NCBI GenBank assembly: GCA_903896015.1 | Contig: CAITWF010000016.1 | Span: 85,392-149,391 of the forward strand | DNA: 64,000 nt | DNA from: an uncultured Opitutia bacterium | GTDB taxonomy: Bacteria > Verrucomicrobiota > Verrucomicrobiia > Opitutales > Opitutaceae | Direction: 5' to 3' | Part shown: positions 26,043-34,214 of the stretch, one piece after another | Numbering within the stretch: the first letter of the stretch is position 1 | How the letters are laid out: each line of letters begins with the position of its first letter | Translations under genes and position numbers: made by a program | Notes under the pieces: model-generated | What the model was told of the DNA's origin: nothing | Databases searched by the model: none | Seen by the model: only the letters and a program-made list of their open reading frames with translations

Positions 26043-28814
26043 ATGAAATTCGCCGCTGCTCTCTTGCTGTTGCCGCTTGCCGCGTTCGCGGCGGCGCCGG
26101 TCACGCTCAACTGGCTCGGCGGCGTCGCGCCCGCAACGCCCTCGGGGGTGAGTTGGGGCGTGCCGTGGCCGAAGGGTGCCGTGCAGCCCAACACCGTTAT
26201 GCATCTGGCGACTGCCAACGGACGTCGCCTCGAGTTGCAGACGTGGCCGCTTGCCTTCTGGCCCGACGGCTCCGTGAAGTGGACAGGCCACGCGTTTGTC
26301 ACACCCTCGGCGCTCGCCGGCCCATTCACGATCACGCCCATGCCCGGCGCCGAGGAAGAGCGCGAGCCGCGCACCGAGATCAAATATTCCGAAGACGCCG
26401 ACGCCTTCACAATCGACACGAGCGCGGTCCGCGCGCGCCTCGCAAAACACGGCACCGCCATGATCGAATCACTGGTCGTTGGCGAGCGCACCGTGGCCCA
26501 AAACGGCAGACTCATCCTCCAACTCGAAGATCGGTCGCGATCCGCCACAAACCGTGTGCTCCGCGAGGAAGATTTTGTGAGCCGCGTGGACTCCGTTTCG
26601 CTCGAACGCTCCGGCCCGATCATTGCCGTCGTCAAAATTACCGGCACGCACCAGTCACTCAACAGCGCGCGGACCCTGCTGCCCTTCGTCGTCCGACTCA
26701 CATTTTTTGCGGGCAGCGGTGAGATCAATCTCACGCACACCTTCATCTTCGATGGAGAAGCCGAGAAGGATTTTATCAAGGGCCTCGGTCTTTCGTTCGC
26801 CGTGCCGTTCAAGGAGGAGCTGCAAAATCGCCACCTTCGTTTCAGTGGCGACGCCGATGGCATCTGGGTGCAGCCCGTGCGCATGCTGCCGGGCTATCGT
26901 TCGCAGACCGGCCAGCAAATTGGCGAGCTCTACGGCGATCACCTCGGCGGCCAGCGCATCCCGAATCTCGCCGACCTCGCACCGCAGGCGCGCAACGCGT
27001 TGCTCACCGTGCCGATTTGGTCCGACGCACGGCTCGTCCAAGCCGGGCCGAATAACTGGACGCTGGAGAAACGCACCGCCACGCCGGGCTCTTCCTGGTT
27101 GCACGTGACCGATGGACATCGCGCGCGCGGCCTCGCGGTGCTCGCCGACGTCTCCGGCGGACTCGCGGTGGGCGTGAAGGATTTCTGGCAGAAGGCGCCC
27201 GCGTCGTTCGAGATCACGGGTGGCGCATCCGCCGTCGGCGAATTGAAAGTGTGGCTCTGGTCGCCCGAGGCCGCCGCGATGGATTTGCGGCGCTACGACG
27301 ACATCGCGCACGGGCTCTCGGTGAACTACGAGGACTGGAAACCCGGCTGGGGCACGCCCTACGGCATCGCCAACACTCACGATCTCACGCTGCGAGCGTT
27401 CGGCGCGATCCCGCCGGATGATCAACTCGTCGCCCTCTCGCGCGCCAGCGCCGAGCCCCCGGTGCTCGTCTGCACGCCGGAATATTATCACGCGCAGCAG
27501 GCGCTCGGCCGCTGGAGCCTGCCCGACCGCTCCACGCCCGCGCTGCGCTGGGTCGAGGATCAGGTGGACACGTTCGTGAATTACTACCGCGATCAGGTCG
27601 ACGAGCGCTCGTGGTATGGTTTTTGGAATTTTGGCGACATCATGCACAACTACGATTTCGGCCGCCACGAATGGCGCTACGATGTCGGCGGCTGGGCGTG
27701 GGCCAACACCGAGCTGATGCCCGACATGCTGCTCTGGTATACGTTTCTGCGCACGGGCCGCGCCGATATTTTCCGCATGGCCGAGGCCATGACCCGTCAC
27801 ACGAGCGAGGTGGACAACTACCATATCGGACCGTTCTTCCCGCTGGGCTCGCGGCACAACGTCAACCATTGGGGCGACGGCTCGAAGCAACCGCGCGAGA
27901 GTCACGCGGGGCTCAAGCGCCAGTATTATTTTCTTTCCGGCGGCGACGGCCGGCTCGGCGATCTTTTGCACGACCAAATCGACGCCGATCTCACCTACGA
28001 TTACGTCTCGCAGTTCAACGCCTCGCACTACGTGCCCAACGCGGATGGCACGCCGCGGCTGGATGTTCCCACCGGCGGCGGTCGCGGTGGTCCGGGCGGT
28101 CGCGGTGGAAAGGCAGCCCCGGCCGCGACGGCCGATGCCTCGCCCTCGCAACCGGGCCGCGGCGCTCGCATCATCCCCGCGCCGCGGCCGGAAAATTTCT
28201 CACCGCGTCCCACGGCCGCCGACCGCAAGCCTTTCACGCGCTTCGGACTCGAGTGGCTGTGCTACGCGCACAACTGGACGACCGAGTGGGAACGCGGTGG
28301 CGATCAATCGTGGCGTGGCCGGGTGGAGACCGACATGAAAGCGATGGCGACCAGCGTCGATGCCGACGGCAAGTTCCCGGGGCGGTATTTCGACGTCATC
28401 TTCGGCGGTCCCGAGAACATGAACGAGATGGAGCCGATGTATGACATCCCCGATTTCTGGAAGGCGTGGGCCAACACGAGCGAGTTCATCGGGCGCGAGG
28501 TCAACGGCGGCCAGATGACCGGCCCGCGCATGCTCGCCTACGCTGCGGAAAAAAAGCACAGCGCCGAGCTCGGCCGCCTTGCGTGGGAAAAATTGATCGG
28601 GCCGCCCGGCCAACTTCCCCCGCTCAACCAGCCGAAGCGCGTCACGGGTCCCAACCTCCTCAAGCCGGTCACCGACCCGTCGTTCCTCGGCGCGCCCGTC
28701 GGCTGGCAGCTCCACGGCGTCGCGAGCGTGCAATGGGCGCTCAACGCGATCGAGACGCTGGAGTTCGCGAAGCCGTGGATCGGCGAGTGGGAAAAAGGCT
28801 CCGCCACAAAATGA
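26043..28814 (+). CDS. YetA/PcRGLX-like secreted protein, putative exo-rhamnogalacturonan lyase (PL26 type)
   Basis: 923 residues with a signal peptide (MKFAAALLLLPLAAFAAAP). The N-terminal beta-rich half (residues about 20-430, with WPDGSVKWTGHAFV and GSGEINLTHTFIFDGE) resembles the RIFT-barrel module of PcRGLX/YetA proteins. An aromatic-rich helical half follows (WYGFWNFGDIMHNYDFGRHEWRYD, GPFFPLGSRHNVNHWGDG) like their alpha/alpha barrel. Such enzymes release unsaturated galacturonosyl-rhamnose from rhamnogalacturonan ends. A Gly/Arg/Pro-rich insert lies at residues about 678-725 (GGGRGGPGGRGG). Its stop overlaps the next start (ATGA at 28811). Family is likely; activity is inferred. Confidence 0.75.
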   Translation: MKFAAALLLLPLAAFAAAPVTLNWLGGVAPATPSGVSWGVPWPKGAVQPNTVMHLATANGRRLELQTWPLAFWPDGSVKWTGHAFVTPSALAGPFTITPMPGAEEEREPRTEIKYSEDADAFTIDTSAVRARLAKHGTAMIESLVVGERTVAQNGRLILQLEDRSRSATNRVLREEDFVSRVDSVSLERSGPIIAVVKITGTHQSLNSARTLLPFVVRLTFFAGSGEINLTHTFIFDGEAEKDFIKGLGLSFAVPFKEELQNRHLRFSGDADGIWVQPVRMLPGYRSQTGQQIGELYGDHLGGQRIPNLADLAPQARNALLTVPIWSDARLVQAGPNNWTLEKRTATPGSSWLHVTDGHRARGLAVLADVSGGLAVGVKDFWQKAPASFEITGGASAVGELKVWLWSPEAAAMDLRRYDDIAHGLSVNYEDWKPGWGTPYGIANTHDLTLRAFGAIPPDDQLVALSRASAEPPVLVCTPEYYHAQQALGRWSLPDRSTPALRWVEDQVDTFVNYYRDQVDERSWYGFWNFGDIMHNYDFGRHEWRYDVGGWAWANTELMPDMLLWYTFLRTGRADIFRMAEAMTRHTSEVDNYHIGPFFPLGSRHNVNHWGDGSKQPRESHAGLKRQYYFLSGGDGRLGDLLHDQIDADLTYDYVSQFNASHYVPNADGTPRLDVPTGGGRGGPGGRGGKAAPAATADASPSQPGRGARIIPAPRPENFSPRPTAADRKPFTRFGLEWLCYAHNWTTEWERGGDQSWRGRVETDMKAMATSVDADGKFPGRYFDVIFGGPENMNEMEPMYDIPDFWKAWANTSEFIGREVNGGQMTGPRMLAYAAEKKHSAELGRLAWEKLIGPPGQLPPLNQPKRVTGPNLLKPVTDPSFLGAPVGWQLHGVASVQWALNAIETLEFAKPWIGEWEKGSATK

Positions 28815-29905
28815 AAAGCTTACATCGCCAAATCTTCACGGCAGCCGCGCTGCTCGCGGTACTCGTGACGCGCCTCGCCGCACTCGAACGGCCCGATGTC
28901 ACCTTCAAAATTTTCCAGTTTCCCGCCGACAAGATCCCGCGCATCGATGGCGACGCTTCCGACTGGGCGATCGTGCCGGACAGCTACGCGATCGGAACCG
29001 ATCAGCTCGTCGACGATTCGAGCCGGCACCAAAAATTCGATCCGAAGAATCTCAATGTCCGCGTGAAGGTCGGCTGGGTGAAGGGGCTCAACCGCCTCTA
29101 TTTTCTCTACGAGGCCGACGACAACTACTGGGACTTCTCCCAGCCCGGACTGCACAACGACACCTTCGAGATCGCCGTCGATGGTGACGCCTCCGGCGGT
29201 CCGTTCATCGATCGCTTTCATCCGAACAAGGACGTGATCGGCGACGCCGAAGCGTGGTTTTCATTTCACGGCGTGCACGCCCAGAACTACCACATCTTCA
29301 CGCCGCACGTCGGCAAAGACTGGTGCATGGCCTGGGGCGCGCCCTCGTGGATCAAGGAGCTGCCGTGGGCCAACGCCGCGCAGAAATTCGATTTCAAGCC
29401 CGGCGAATCCGGCCACTACACGCTTGAGTTTTGGATCACACCGTTCGACTACGCGGGCGCGGAGGGCCCGTCGCGCGCCGTCGAGTCCGTGCTTCGCGAA
29501 AACAAAATCATCAGCCTCGCGTGGGCCGTGATCGATTACGATGACGTCAACGCGAAGGGCTCATCCGGCTTCTGGAACCTCTCGCGCAAGCACACGTTTT
29601 ACGGGCAGGCGTCGGAACTGTGCGCGTTCAAACTCATGCCGCTCGAGCCCGAACTCGCGCCCAAGCTGGATGCGCGCTGGACGTTCAAGGTGATCGACAT
29701 GGGCCGCCGGCTCGTAGCGTTCCAAGACGCGTCCGTTGGAAAAATCACCGCGTGGAAATGGGACTTCGGCGACGGCGAGACGTCGACCGAGCAGCACCCG
29801 CTGCACACTTACGCGAAGCCCGGCCAGTACGTCGTCGTGCTCAATGTCGAGAGCTCCGACGGCACTTCGCGACGCGCGAAAATCTGGGACGTCGTCCTCC
29901 GTTAA
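28811..29905 (+). CDS. Secreted carbohydrate-binding (CBM9-like) protein with C-terminal PKD domain
   Basis: 364 residues with a signal peptide (MKSLHRQIFTAAALLAVL). Residues about 25-270 look like a CBM9/DOMON-type sandwich: IDGDASDWAIVPDSY near the start, RLYFLYEADDNYWDF, NDTFEIAVDGDASGG, and GHYTLEFWITPFDY. Residues about 285-364 form a PKD domain with the hallmark WDFGDGETSTEQHPLHTYAKPG. No catalytic motif is recognised, so it probably binds substrate or tethers enzymes. It starts inside the stop codon of the PL26-like gene (ATGA), implying translational coupling. Twelve bases separate its stop from the GH28 start. Confidence 0.75.
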   Translation: MKSLHRQIFTAAALLAVLVTRLAALERPDVTFKIFQFPADKIPRIDGDASDWAIVPDSYAIGTDQLVDDSSRHQKFDPKNLNVRVKVGWVKGLNRLYFLYEADDNYWDFSQPGLHNDTFEIAVDGDASGGPFIDRFHPNKDVIGDAEAWFSFHGVHAQNYHIFTPHVGKDWCMAWGAPSWIKELPWANAAQKFDFKPGESGHYTLEFWITPFDYAGAEGPSRAVESVLRENKIISLAWAVIDYDDVNAKGSSGFWNLSRKHTFYGQASELCAFKLMPLEPELAPKLDARWTFKVIDMGRRLVAFQDASVGKITAWKWDFGDGETSTEQHPLHTYAKPGQYVVVLNVESSDGTSRRAKIWDVVLR

Positions 29906-29916
29906 TTCCCATTCGC

Positions 29917-31665
29917 ATGAAATACCCCGCCACCCTGCTCGCTCTCTGGATCGCAAGCACCCTCCCCGCCGCCGACTTTGACGTCCGAACATTCGGCGCC
30001 ACGGGCGACGGCAAAACCATCGACACCGCCGCCATCAACCAAGCGATCGACGCCGCCAGTGCCGCGGGCGGTGGCACCGTGCGTTTCCCGGCGGGCACCT
30101 ACCTGAGTTTTTCGATCCATCTGAAAAGCCGCATCACCCTGCTACTCGATGCCGGCTGCACGATCGTCGCGGCGACGCCCGCGACCGGCGGTGGTACCTA
30201 CGATCCCGCCGAGCCGAACGAATGGGGCGACAAACAATACCAAGATTTCGGCCACAGTCATTGGCACGACAGCCTGATCTGGGGTGAAAATCTAGAGGAC
30301 GTTTCGATCACCGGCGGCGGACGGATTTTCGGCAAGGGTCTCGTGCGCGGTGGGGGTGGTGGGGGCGGCCGAGGCGGTCGCGGTCCCCAAGGTCCAAATG
30401 GAACAATCGCTCCCGGCGAGGCGGTCGCCACGGCTCCCGCCACGGCAACTCCCACTCCAGCTCGCGGCCCGCAAACTCCTCCTCCCGCCGGGCGTGGCGG
30501 TGGCGGCGGATTCGGCGGCGGCCCCGGCTCCGGCACCAAATCGATCGCGCTGAAGAATTGCCGCAACGTCACGCTCCGCGATTTCTCGATCCTCCAAGGC
30601 GGATGGTTCGGCATCCTCGCGACCGGCGTCGACAACTTCACGATCGACAATCTCAAAGTCGACACGAACCGCGACGGATTCGACCTCGACAACTGCCGCA
30701 ACCTCCGCATCTCGAATTGCAGTGTCAACGCGCCGAACGACGACGCCATCGTACTGAAAAGTTCCTACGCGCTGGGCGAACTGCGCTCCTGCGAAAACAT
30801 CACAATCGATGGCTGCCAGGTCAGTGGCTGGGATGTCGGTTCGTTCCTCGACGGCACCTACAAGACCACCCAGGACCGTGCGCCCGACCGCGATGGACCG
30901 ACCGGCCGGATCAAGTGCGGCACCGAGTCGAATGGCGGTTTCAAAAATATCGCGATCTCCAATTGCGTTTTCATCCGCAGCCGCGGCCTCGCCCTCGAGA
31001 GCGTCGATGGTGCGCTCATCGAGGACATCGCAATCTCAAACATCACGATGCGCGACCTCTCCAGCTCCGCAATTTTCCTGCGCCTCGGCAACCGCGCCCG
31101 CGGTCCCGAGGGCACTCCGATCGGCGCGCTCCGCCGCGTATCGATCAGCCATTTGGTCGCTTCGGGCGTCGATGCGCGCTACCCGATCATCATCGCCGGC
31201 CTCCCGGGCCACCCAATCGAGGACGTAGCGCTCTCCGACATCCGCGTCGTCTCGCGCGGCGGCCTCTCGCTCGACGACGCAGCCAAGCAGCCCGCCGATC
31301 TCGTGAACACATTTTTTCTCCGCGGCCCCGGCCTCGCCGGCCCGCGCGATCCGTTCGCCCCGCCCGAACAGGAAAAAGGCTATCCCGAGCCGTCGATGTT
31401 CGGGCTCCTGCCCGCCTCCGGGATGTTCGTGCGGCACGCAAAAAATCTCACCGTCGATCAACTCGATGTGAGCTACGCCAAAGAAGACATGCGCCCCGCA
31501 ATCGTTTTGATTGACGTCGAAGGCATCCAGTTCACCAACGGGAAAGCCCAGCGAAGCGCCGGCACACCATTCTTCGCACTGCGCGGGGTGAAGGCTTTCT
31601 CGGCGCAAAATTGCACCGGTCTCGCCAACACCCAGCGCGCGAACACTGAAAACGAATCGCTCTAA
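29917..31665 (+). CDS. Secreted GH28-family polygalacturonase/rhamnogalacturonase-like protein
   Basis: 582 residues with a signal peptide (MKYPATLLALWIASTLPAAD). It begins FDVRTFGATGDGKTIDTAAINQAID, the standard pectinase beta-helix start, and includes a lid-like WGDKQYQDF region. GH28 catalytic elements are NRDGFDLDNC (Asp), NAPNDDAIVLK (Asp-Asp) and GRIKCGTES (the RIK Arg/Lys). The usual GHG histidine motif is not seen; SFLDGTYK occupies that area. A Gly/Arg/Pro/Ala-rich insert (residues about 144-208) sits between the ITGGGRIFG coil and the KNCRNVTLRD coil. It lies 5 bp upstream of the next gene. Confidence 0.85.
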   Translation: MKYPATLLALWIASTLPAADFDVRTFGATGDGKTIDTAAINQAIDAASAAGGGTVRFPAGTYLSFSIHLKSRITLLLDAGCTIVAATPATGGGTYDPAEPNEWGDKQYQDFGHSHWHDSLIWGENLEDVSITGGGRIFGKGLVRGGGGGGGRGGRGPQGPNGTIAPGEAVATAPATATPTPARGPQTPPPAGRGGGGGFGGGPGSGTKSIALKNCRNVTLRDFSILQGGWFGILATGVDNFTIDNLKVDTNRDGFDLDNCRNLRISNCSVNAPNDDAIVLKSSYALGELRSCENITIDGCQVSGWDVGSFLDGTYKTTQDRAPDRDGPTGRIKCGTESNGGFKNIAISNCVFIRSRGLALESVDGALIEDIAISNITMRDLSSSAIFLRLGNRARGPEGTPIGALRRVSISHLVASGVDARYPIIIAGLPGHPIEDVALSDIRVVSRGGLSLDDAAKQPADLVNTFFLRGPGLAGPRDPFAPPEQEKGYPEPSMFGLLPASGMFVRHAKNLTVDQLDVSYAKEDMRPAIVLIDVEGIQFTNGKAQRSAGTPFFALRGVKAFSAQNCTGLANTQRANTENESL

Positions 31666-31670
31666 TCCGC

Positions 31671-32591
31671 ATGAAGCCGTTCACCTCCAGTTTGTTTTTC
31701 GCCGCGGCCTGCATGCAACTCGCCGCGTTTGCCGCAGAGCCGAGCGTCACGTTGAATGTCTGGCCCGGACTCCCGCCCGGCGACAAACCGAACCTCGGCG
31801 AAGAGAAACACGATCCGCAGGAGATGATTCGCGGCGTCGTCACGACCCCGACCATCGCCGTTTATCGGCCGGAAAAGGCGAAGGACAATGGTGCCGCGGT
31901 GCTGATCGCCCCGGGCGGGGGATTTTTCCAGCTCTCGATGGGCCACGAGGGCGCGGACGTGGCGGCGTGGCTCAACACTTTCGGCGTCACTGGCATCGTG
32001 TTGAAGTATCGCATTCCCACCCGCGACGGCGTCGCACGCTCGCTGCCGATGACGCAGGATGCGCAGCGGGCCCTGAGCATCATCCGGTCGAGGGCGGCCG
32101 AATGGGGCCTCGATCCGAAGCGCATCGGCATCTGCGGATTCTCCGCAGGCGGCGAAGTCGCCGTAAATGTGCTGAGCAACCCAACCACGCGACTCTACCC
32201 GCCGATTGATGAAATCGATCGCGCGGAAGTCCGTGCCGATTTCTCGCTCCTGATCTATGCCGGCGGCATTCTGAAGGCCGGCGTGCAACCGCCCGCCCTC
32301 AACGACGGCGTCGTGTTTACGAAGGACACACCGCCCGCGTTTCTCTCCGTCTCGCAAGACGACAAGGGTGCAGAGCAGACAGTCCTGCTCTATCTCGCAT
32401 TCAAGCGTGCGGGCGTGCCCGCCGAGATGCATGTGTGGGGCGAGGGCGGCCACGGTTATGGCATTCGCCCGGGCACTGCACCGCACACAACATGGCCCGC
32501 GCGGGCGGCCGACTGGCTGAACGCACGCGGCCTGCTCAAACCCGCCGTCCCTTCTTCCGAAAAATCGGCCAACCCTCCGACCTCGCCGTGA
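31671..32591 (+). CDS. Secreted alpha/beta-hydrolase, acetyl-esterase-like
   Basis: 306 residues with a signal peptide (MKPFTSSLFFAAACMQLAAFAAE). The HGG-type oxyanion element is LIAPGGGFFQLS. The nucleophile elbow is GFSAGGEVA with Ser158, and a late histidine lies in WGEGGHGYGI. The start VTLNVWPGLPPGD matches the bacterial dienelactone-hydrolase/xylan-esterase-like group often found in polysaccharide clusters. Likely removes acetyl or similar esters from the glycan. It starts 5 bp after GH28, and its TGA overlaps the GTG start of the first fucosidase. Confidence 0.85.
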   Translation: MKPFTSSLFFAAACMQLAAFAAEPSVTLNVWPGLPPGDKPNLGEEKHDPQEMIRGVVTTPTIAVYRPEKAKDNGAAVLIAPGGGFFQLSMGHEGADVAAWLNTFGVTGIVLKYRIPTRDGVARSLPMTQDAQRALSIIRSRAAEWGLDPKRIGICGFSAGGEVAVNVLSNPTTRLYPPIDEIDRAEVRADFSLLIYAGGILKAGVQPPALNDGVVFTKDTPPAFLSVSQDDKGAEQTVLLYLAFKRAGVPAEMHVWGEGGHGYGIRPGTAPHTTWPARAADWLNARGLLKPAVPSSEKSANPPTSP

Positions 32592-34201
32592 GCCTGAAAC
32601 GTTTCGCTTCCATCGCGCTCGCGACCGCGTCGCTCCGCGCGCAACCGGCGCCGCCGCCGAACCCCATCGCCGACGGCGGAAATTCGGACGGCTTCGACAT
32701 GGCGCCCGAGACGCGCCTCGAAGTCGTTGAAGCCGCCAATGCGAAAATCAAAACGCCGCTGCCACCGGGACCGTTCGCGCCGACGTGGGAATCGTTAAAA
32801 AAACATTACCGCGTGCCCGCGTGGCTCGACGAGGCGAAGTTCGGGCTCTCGATTCACTGGGGCCTCTACGCCGTGCCCGCCTACCACAATGAGTGGTATG
32901 AAAAACACATGTATGCCCAGTTCCGCGCGTGGCACGCCGAGCACTTCGGCCCGCCCGACAAATTCGGCTACAAGGATTTCATCTCGCTCTTCCGGGCCGA
33001 GAAATTTGATCCGGAGGCGTGGGCGGAGTTGTTCAAGAAATCCGGCGCGCGCTTCGTCGCGCCCACCGTGCAACACCACGACAACTTTGCGCTCTGGGAC
33101 AGCAAGGTCACGCCTTTCAATTCCATGGCGATGGGCCCGCACCGCGATCTCATGGGTGAACTCGCCAAGGCAATCCGCGCGCGCGGACTGAAGTTCGGTA
33201 TTTCGAATCACGGCATCGAAAATTTCCAATTCATCAACCCGCCAAAGGATCTCGCAGACGATCTGCGCGCGAAGCACGCCGACCTCTTCGATCCGCAGTG
33301 GGCGGATTTCTACAACTACGCCGACCGCAGCGACGCCGCTTGCGAAAAATTCCTGATCAACTGGTGGGACCGCAACATCGAGCTGATCGAGAATTTCCAG
33401 CCCGACCTGCTGTGGTTCGACAACGGCATCGACCAGCGCTACCTCGATCCACTCAAGCTCCGCATCGCCGCCTACTATTACAACCGCGCGATCGCTTGGG
33501 GCAGAGATGTCTCGATCACGACGAAAAAAGCGGCGTATTCGCCGACCAACAAAAACAGCCAGACCATCGCCTCGATCATCGATTTCGAAAAAATCGGTTC
33601 ACGTTCGCCCAGCGGCATCCGCACCGGCAACTGGCAGGTCCACGAAACGATCGGCAGTCCCGCGTGGGGCTACACCAACGATCTGAAGGCATTTCCACCC
33701 GGCGTGATTATCGCGCGGCTCGCCGACACCGTGGCGAAAAACGGCTGCTTCTTCCTGAACCTCTCTCCGAAAGCCGACGGCACCATCCCTCAGGATCAGC
33801 AGGACACGCTGCTGGCGGTCGGCCGCTGGCTCGACGTGAACGGCGAGGCGATCTACGGCACGCACAACTGGGCAACATTCGGCGTCGGCGGTGGCCGCGG
33901 CGAAAAAGGCCTGCACGTGCGCTTCACGGTGAAAGGCGACGCGCTCTATGCGATCGTGATCGGCATGTGGCCTGCGGGCGAAGTGAACCTCACGCCGATC
34001 GCTGCTCCGCTGTCTCTCGAAGGAAAAATCACGCGCGTGACGATGCTCGGCGCTCCAGACAAACTCGGCTTCGAGCAACGCGCGGACGGGCTGCACATCA
34101 AGCTACCCGCCGCCGCGCCGTGCGAGGACGCCTTCGTCTTCAAAATCAACGGCCTCAAAATGAACCCGCCGACCGCCACTCCCGACGGCAACCCGCTCTA
34201 A
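32588..34201 (+). CDS. Secreted GH29 alpha-L-fucosidase, subtype A (first copy)
   Basis: 537 residues starting at GTG 32588, overlapping the previous stop (GTGA), with a short signal peptide (LKRFASIALATASLRAQ). The GH29 barrel is clear: WLDEAKFGLSIHWGLYAVPAYHNEWY, EHFGPPDKFGYKDF, APTVQHHDNFALWDS, and the nucleophile strand PDLLWFDNG with Asp278. NGCFFLNLSPKADGTIPQDQQ is the conserved late barrel segment. A C-terminal beta-sandwich follows. It resembles the GH29 at 41069-42784 far more than the other two. Cleaves terminal alpha-L-fucose; linkage preference is not readable. Confidence 0.92.
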   Translation: MSLKRFASIALATASLRAQPAPPPNPIADGGNSDGFDMAPETRLEVVEAANAKIKTPLPPGPFAPTWESLKKHYRVPAWLDEAKFGLSIHWGLYAVPAYHNEWYEKHMYAQFRAWHAEHFGPPDKFGYKDFISLFRAEKFDPEAWAELFKKSGARFVAPTVQHHDNFALWDSKVTPFNSMAMGPHRDLMGELAKAIRARGLKFGISNHGIENFQFINPPKDLADDLRAKHADLFDPQWADFYNYADRSDAACEKFLINWWDRNIELIENFQPDLLWFDNGIDQRYLDPLKLRIAAYYYNRAIAWGRDVSITTKKAAYSPTNKNSQTIASIIDFEKIGSRSPSGIRTGNWQVHETIGSPAWGYTNDLKAFPPGVIIARLADTVAKNGCFFLNLSPKADGTIPQDQQDTLLAVGRWLDVNGEAIYGTHNWATFGVGGGRGEKGLHVRFTVKGDALYAIVIGMWPAGEVNLTPIAAPLSLEGKITRVTMLGAPDKLGFEQRADGLHIKLPAAAPCEDAFVFKINGLKMNPPTATPDGNPL

Positions 34202-34214
34202 GATTTCTTTTCCT

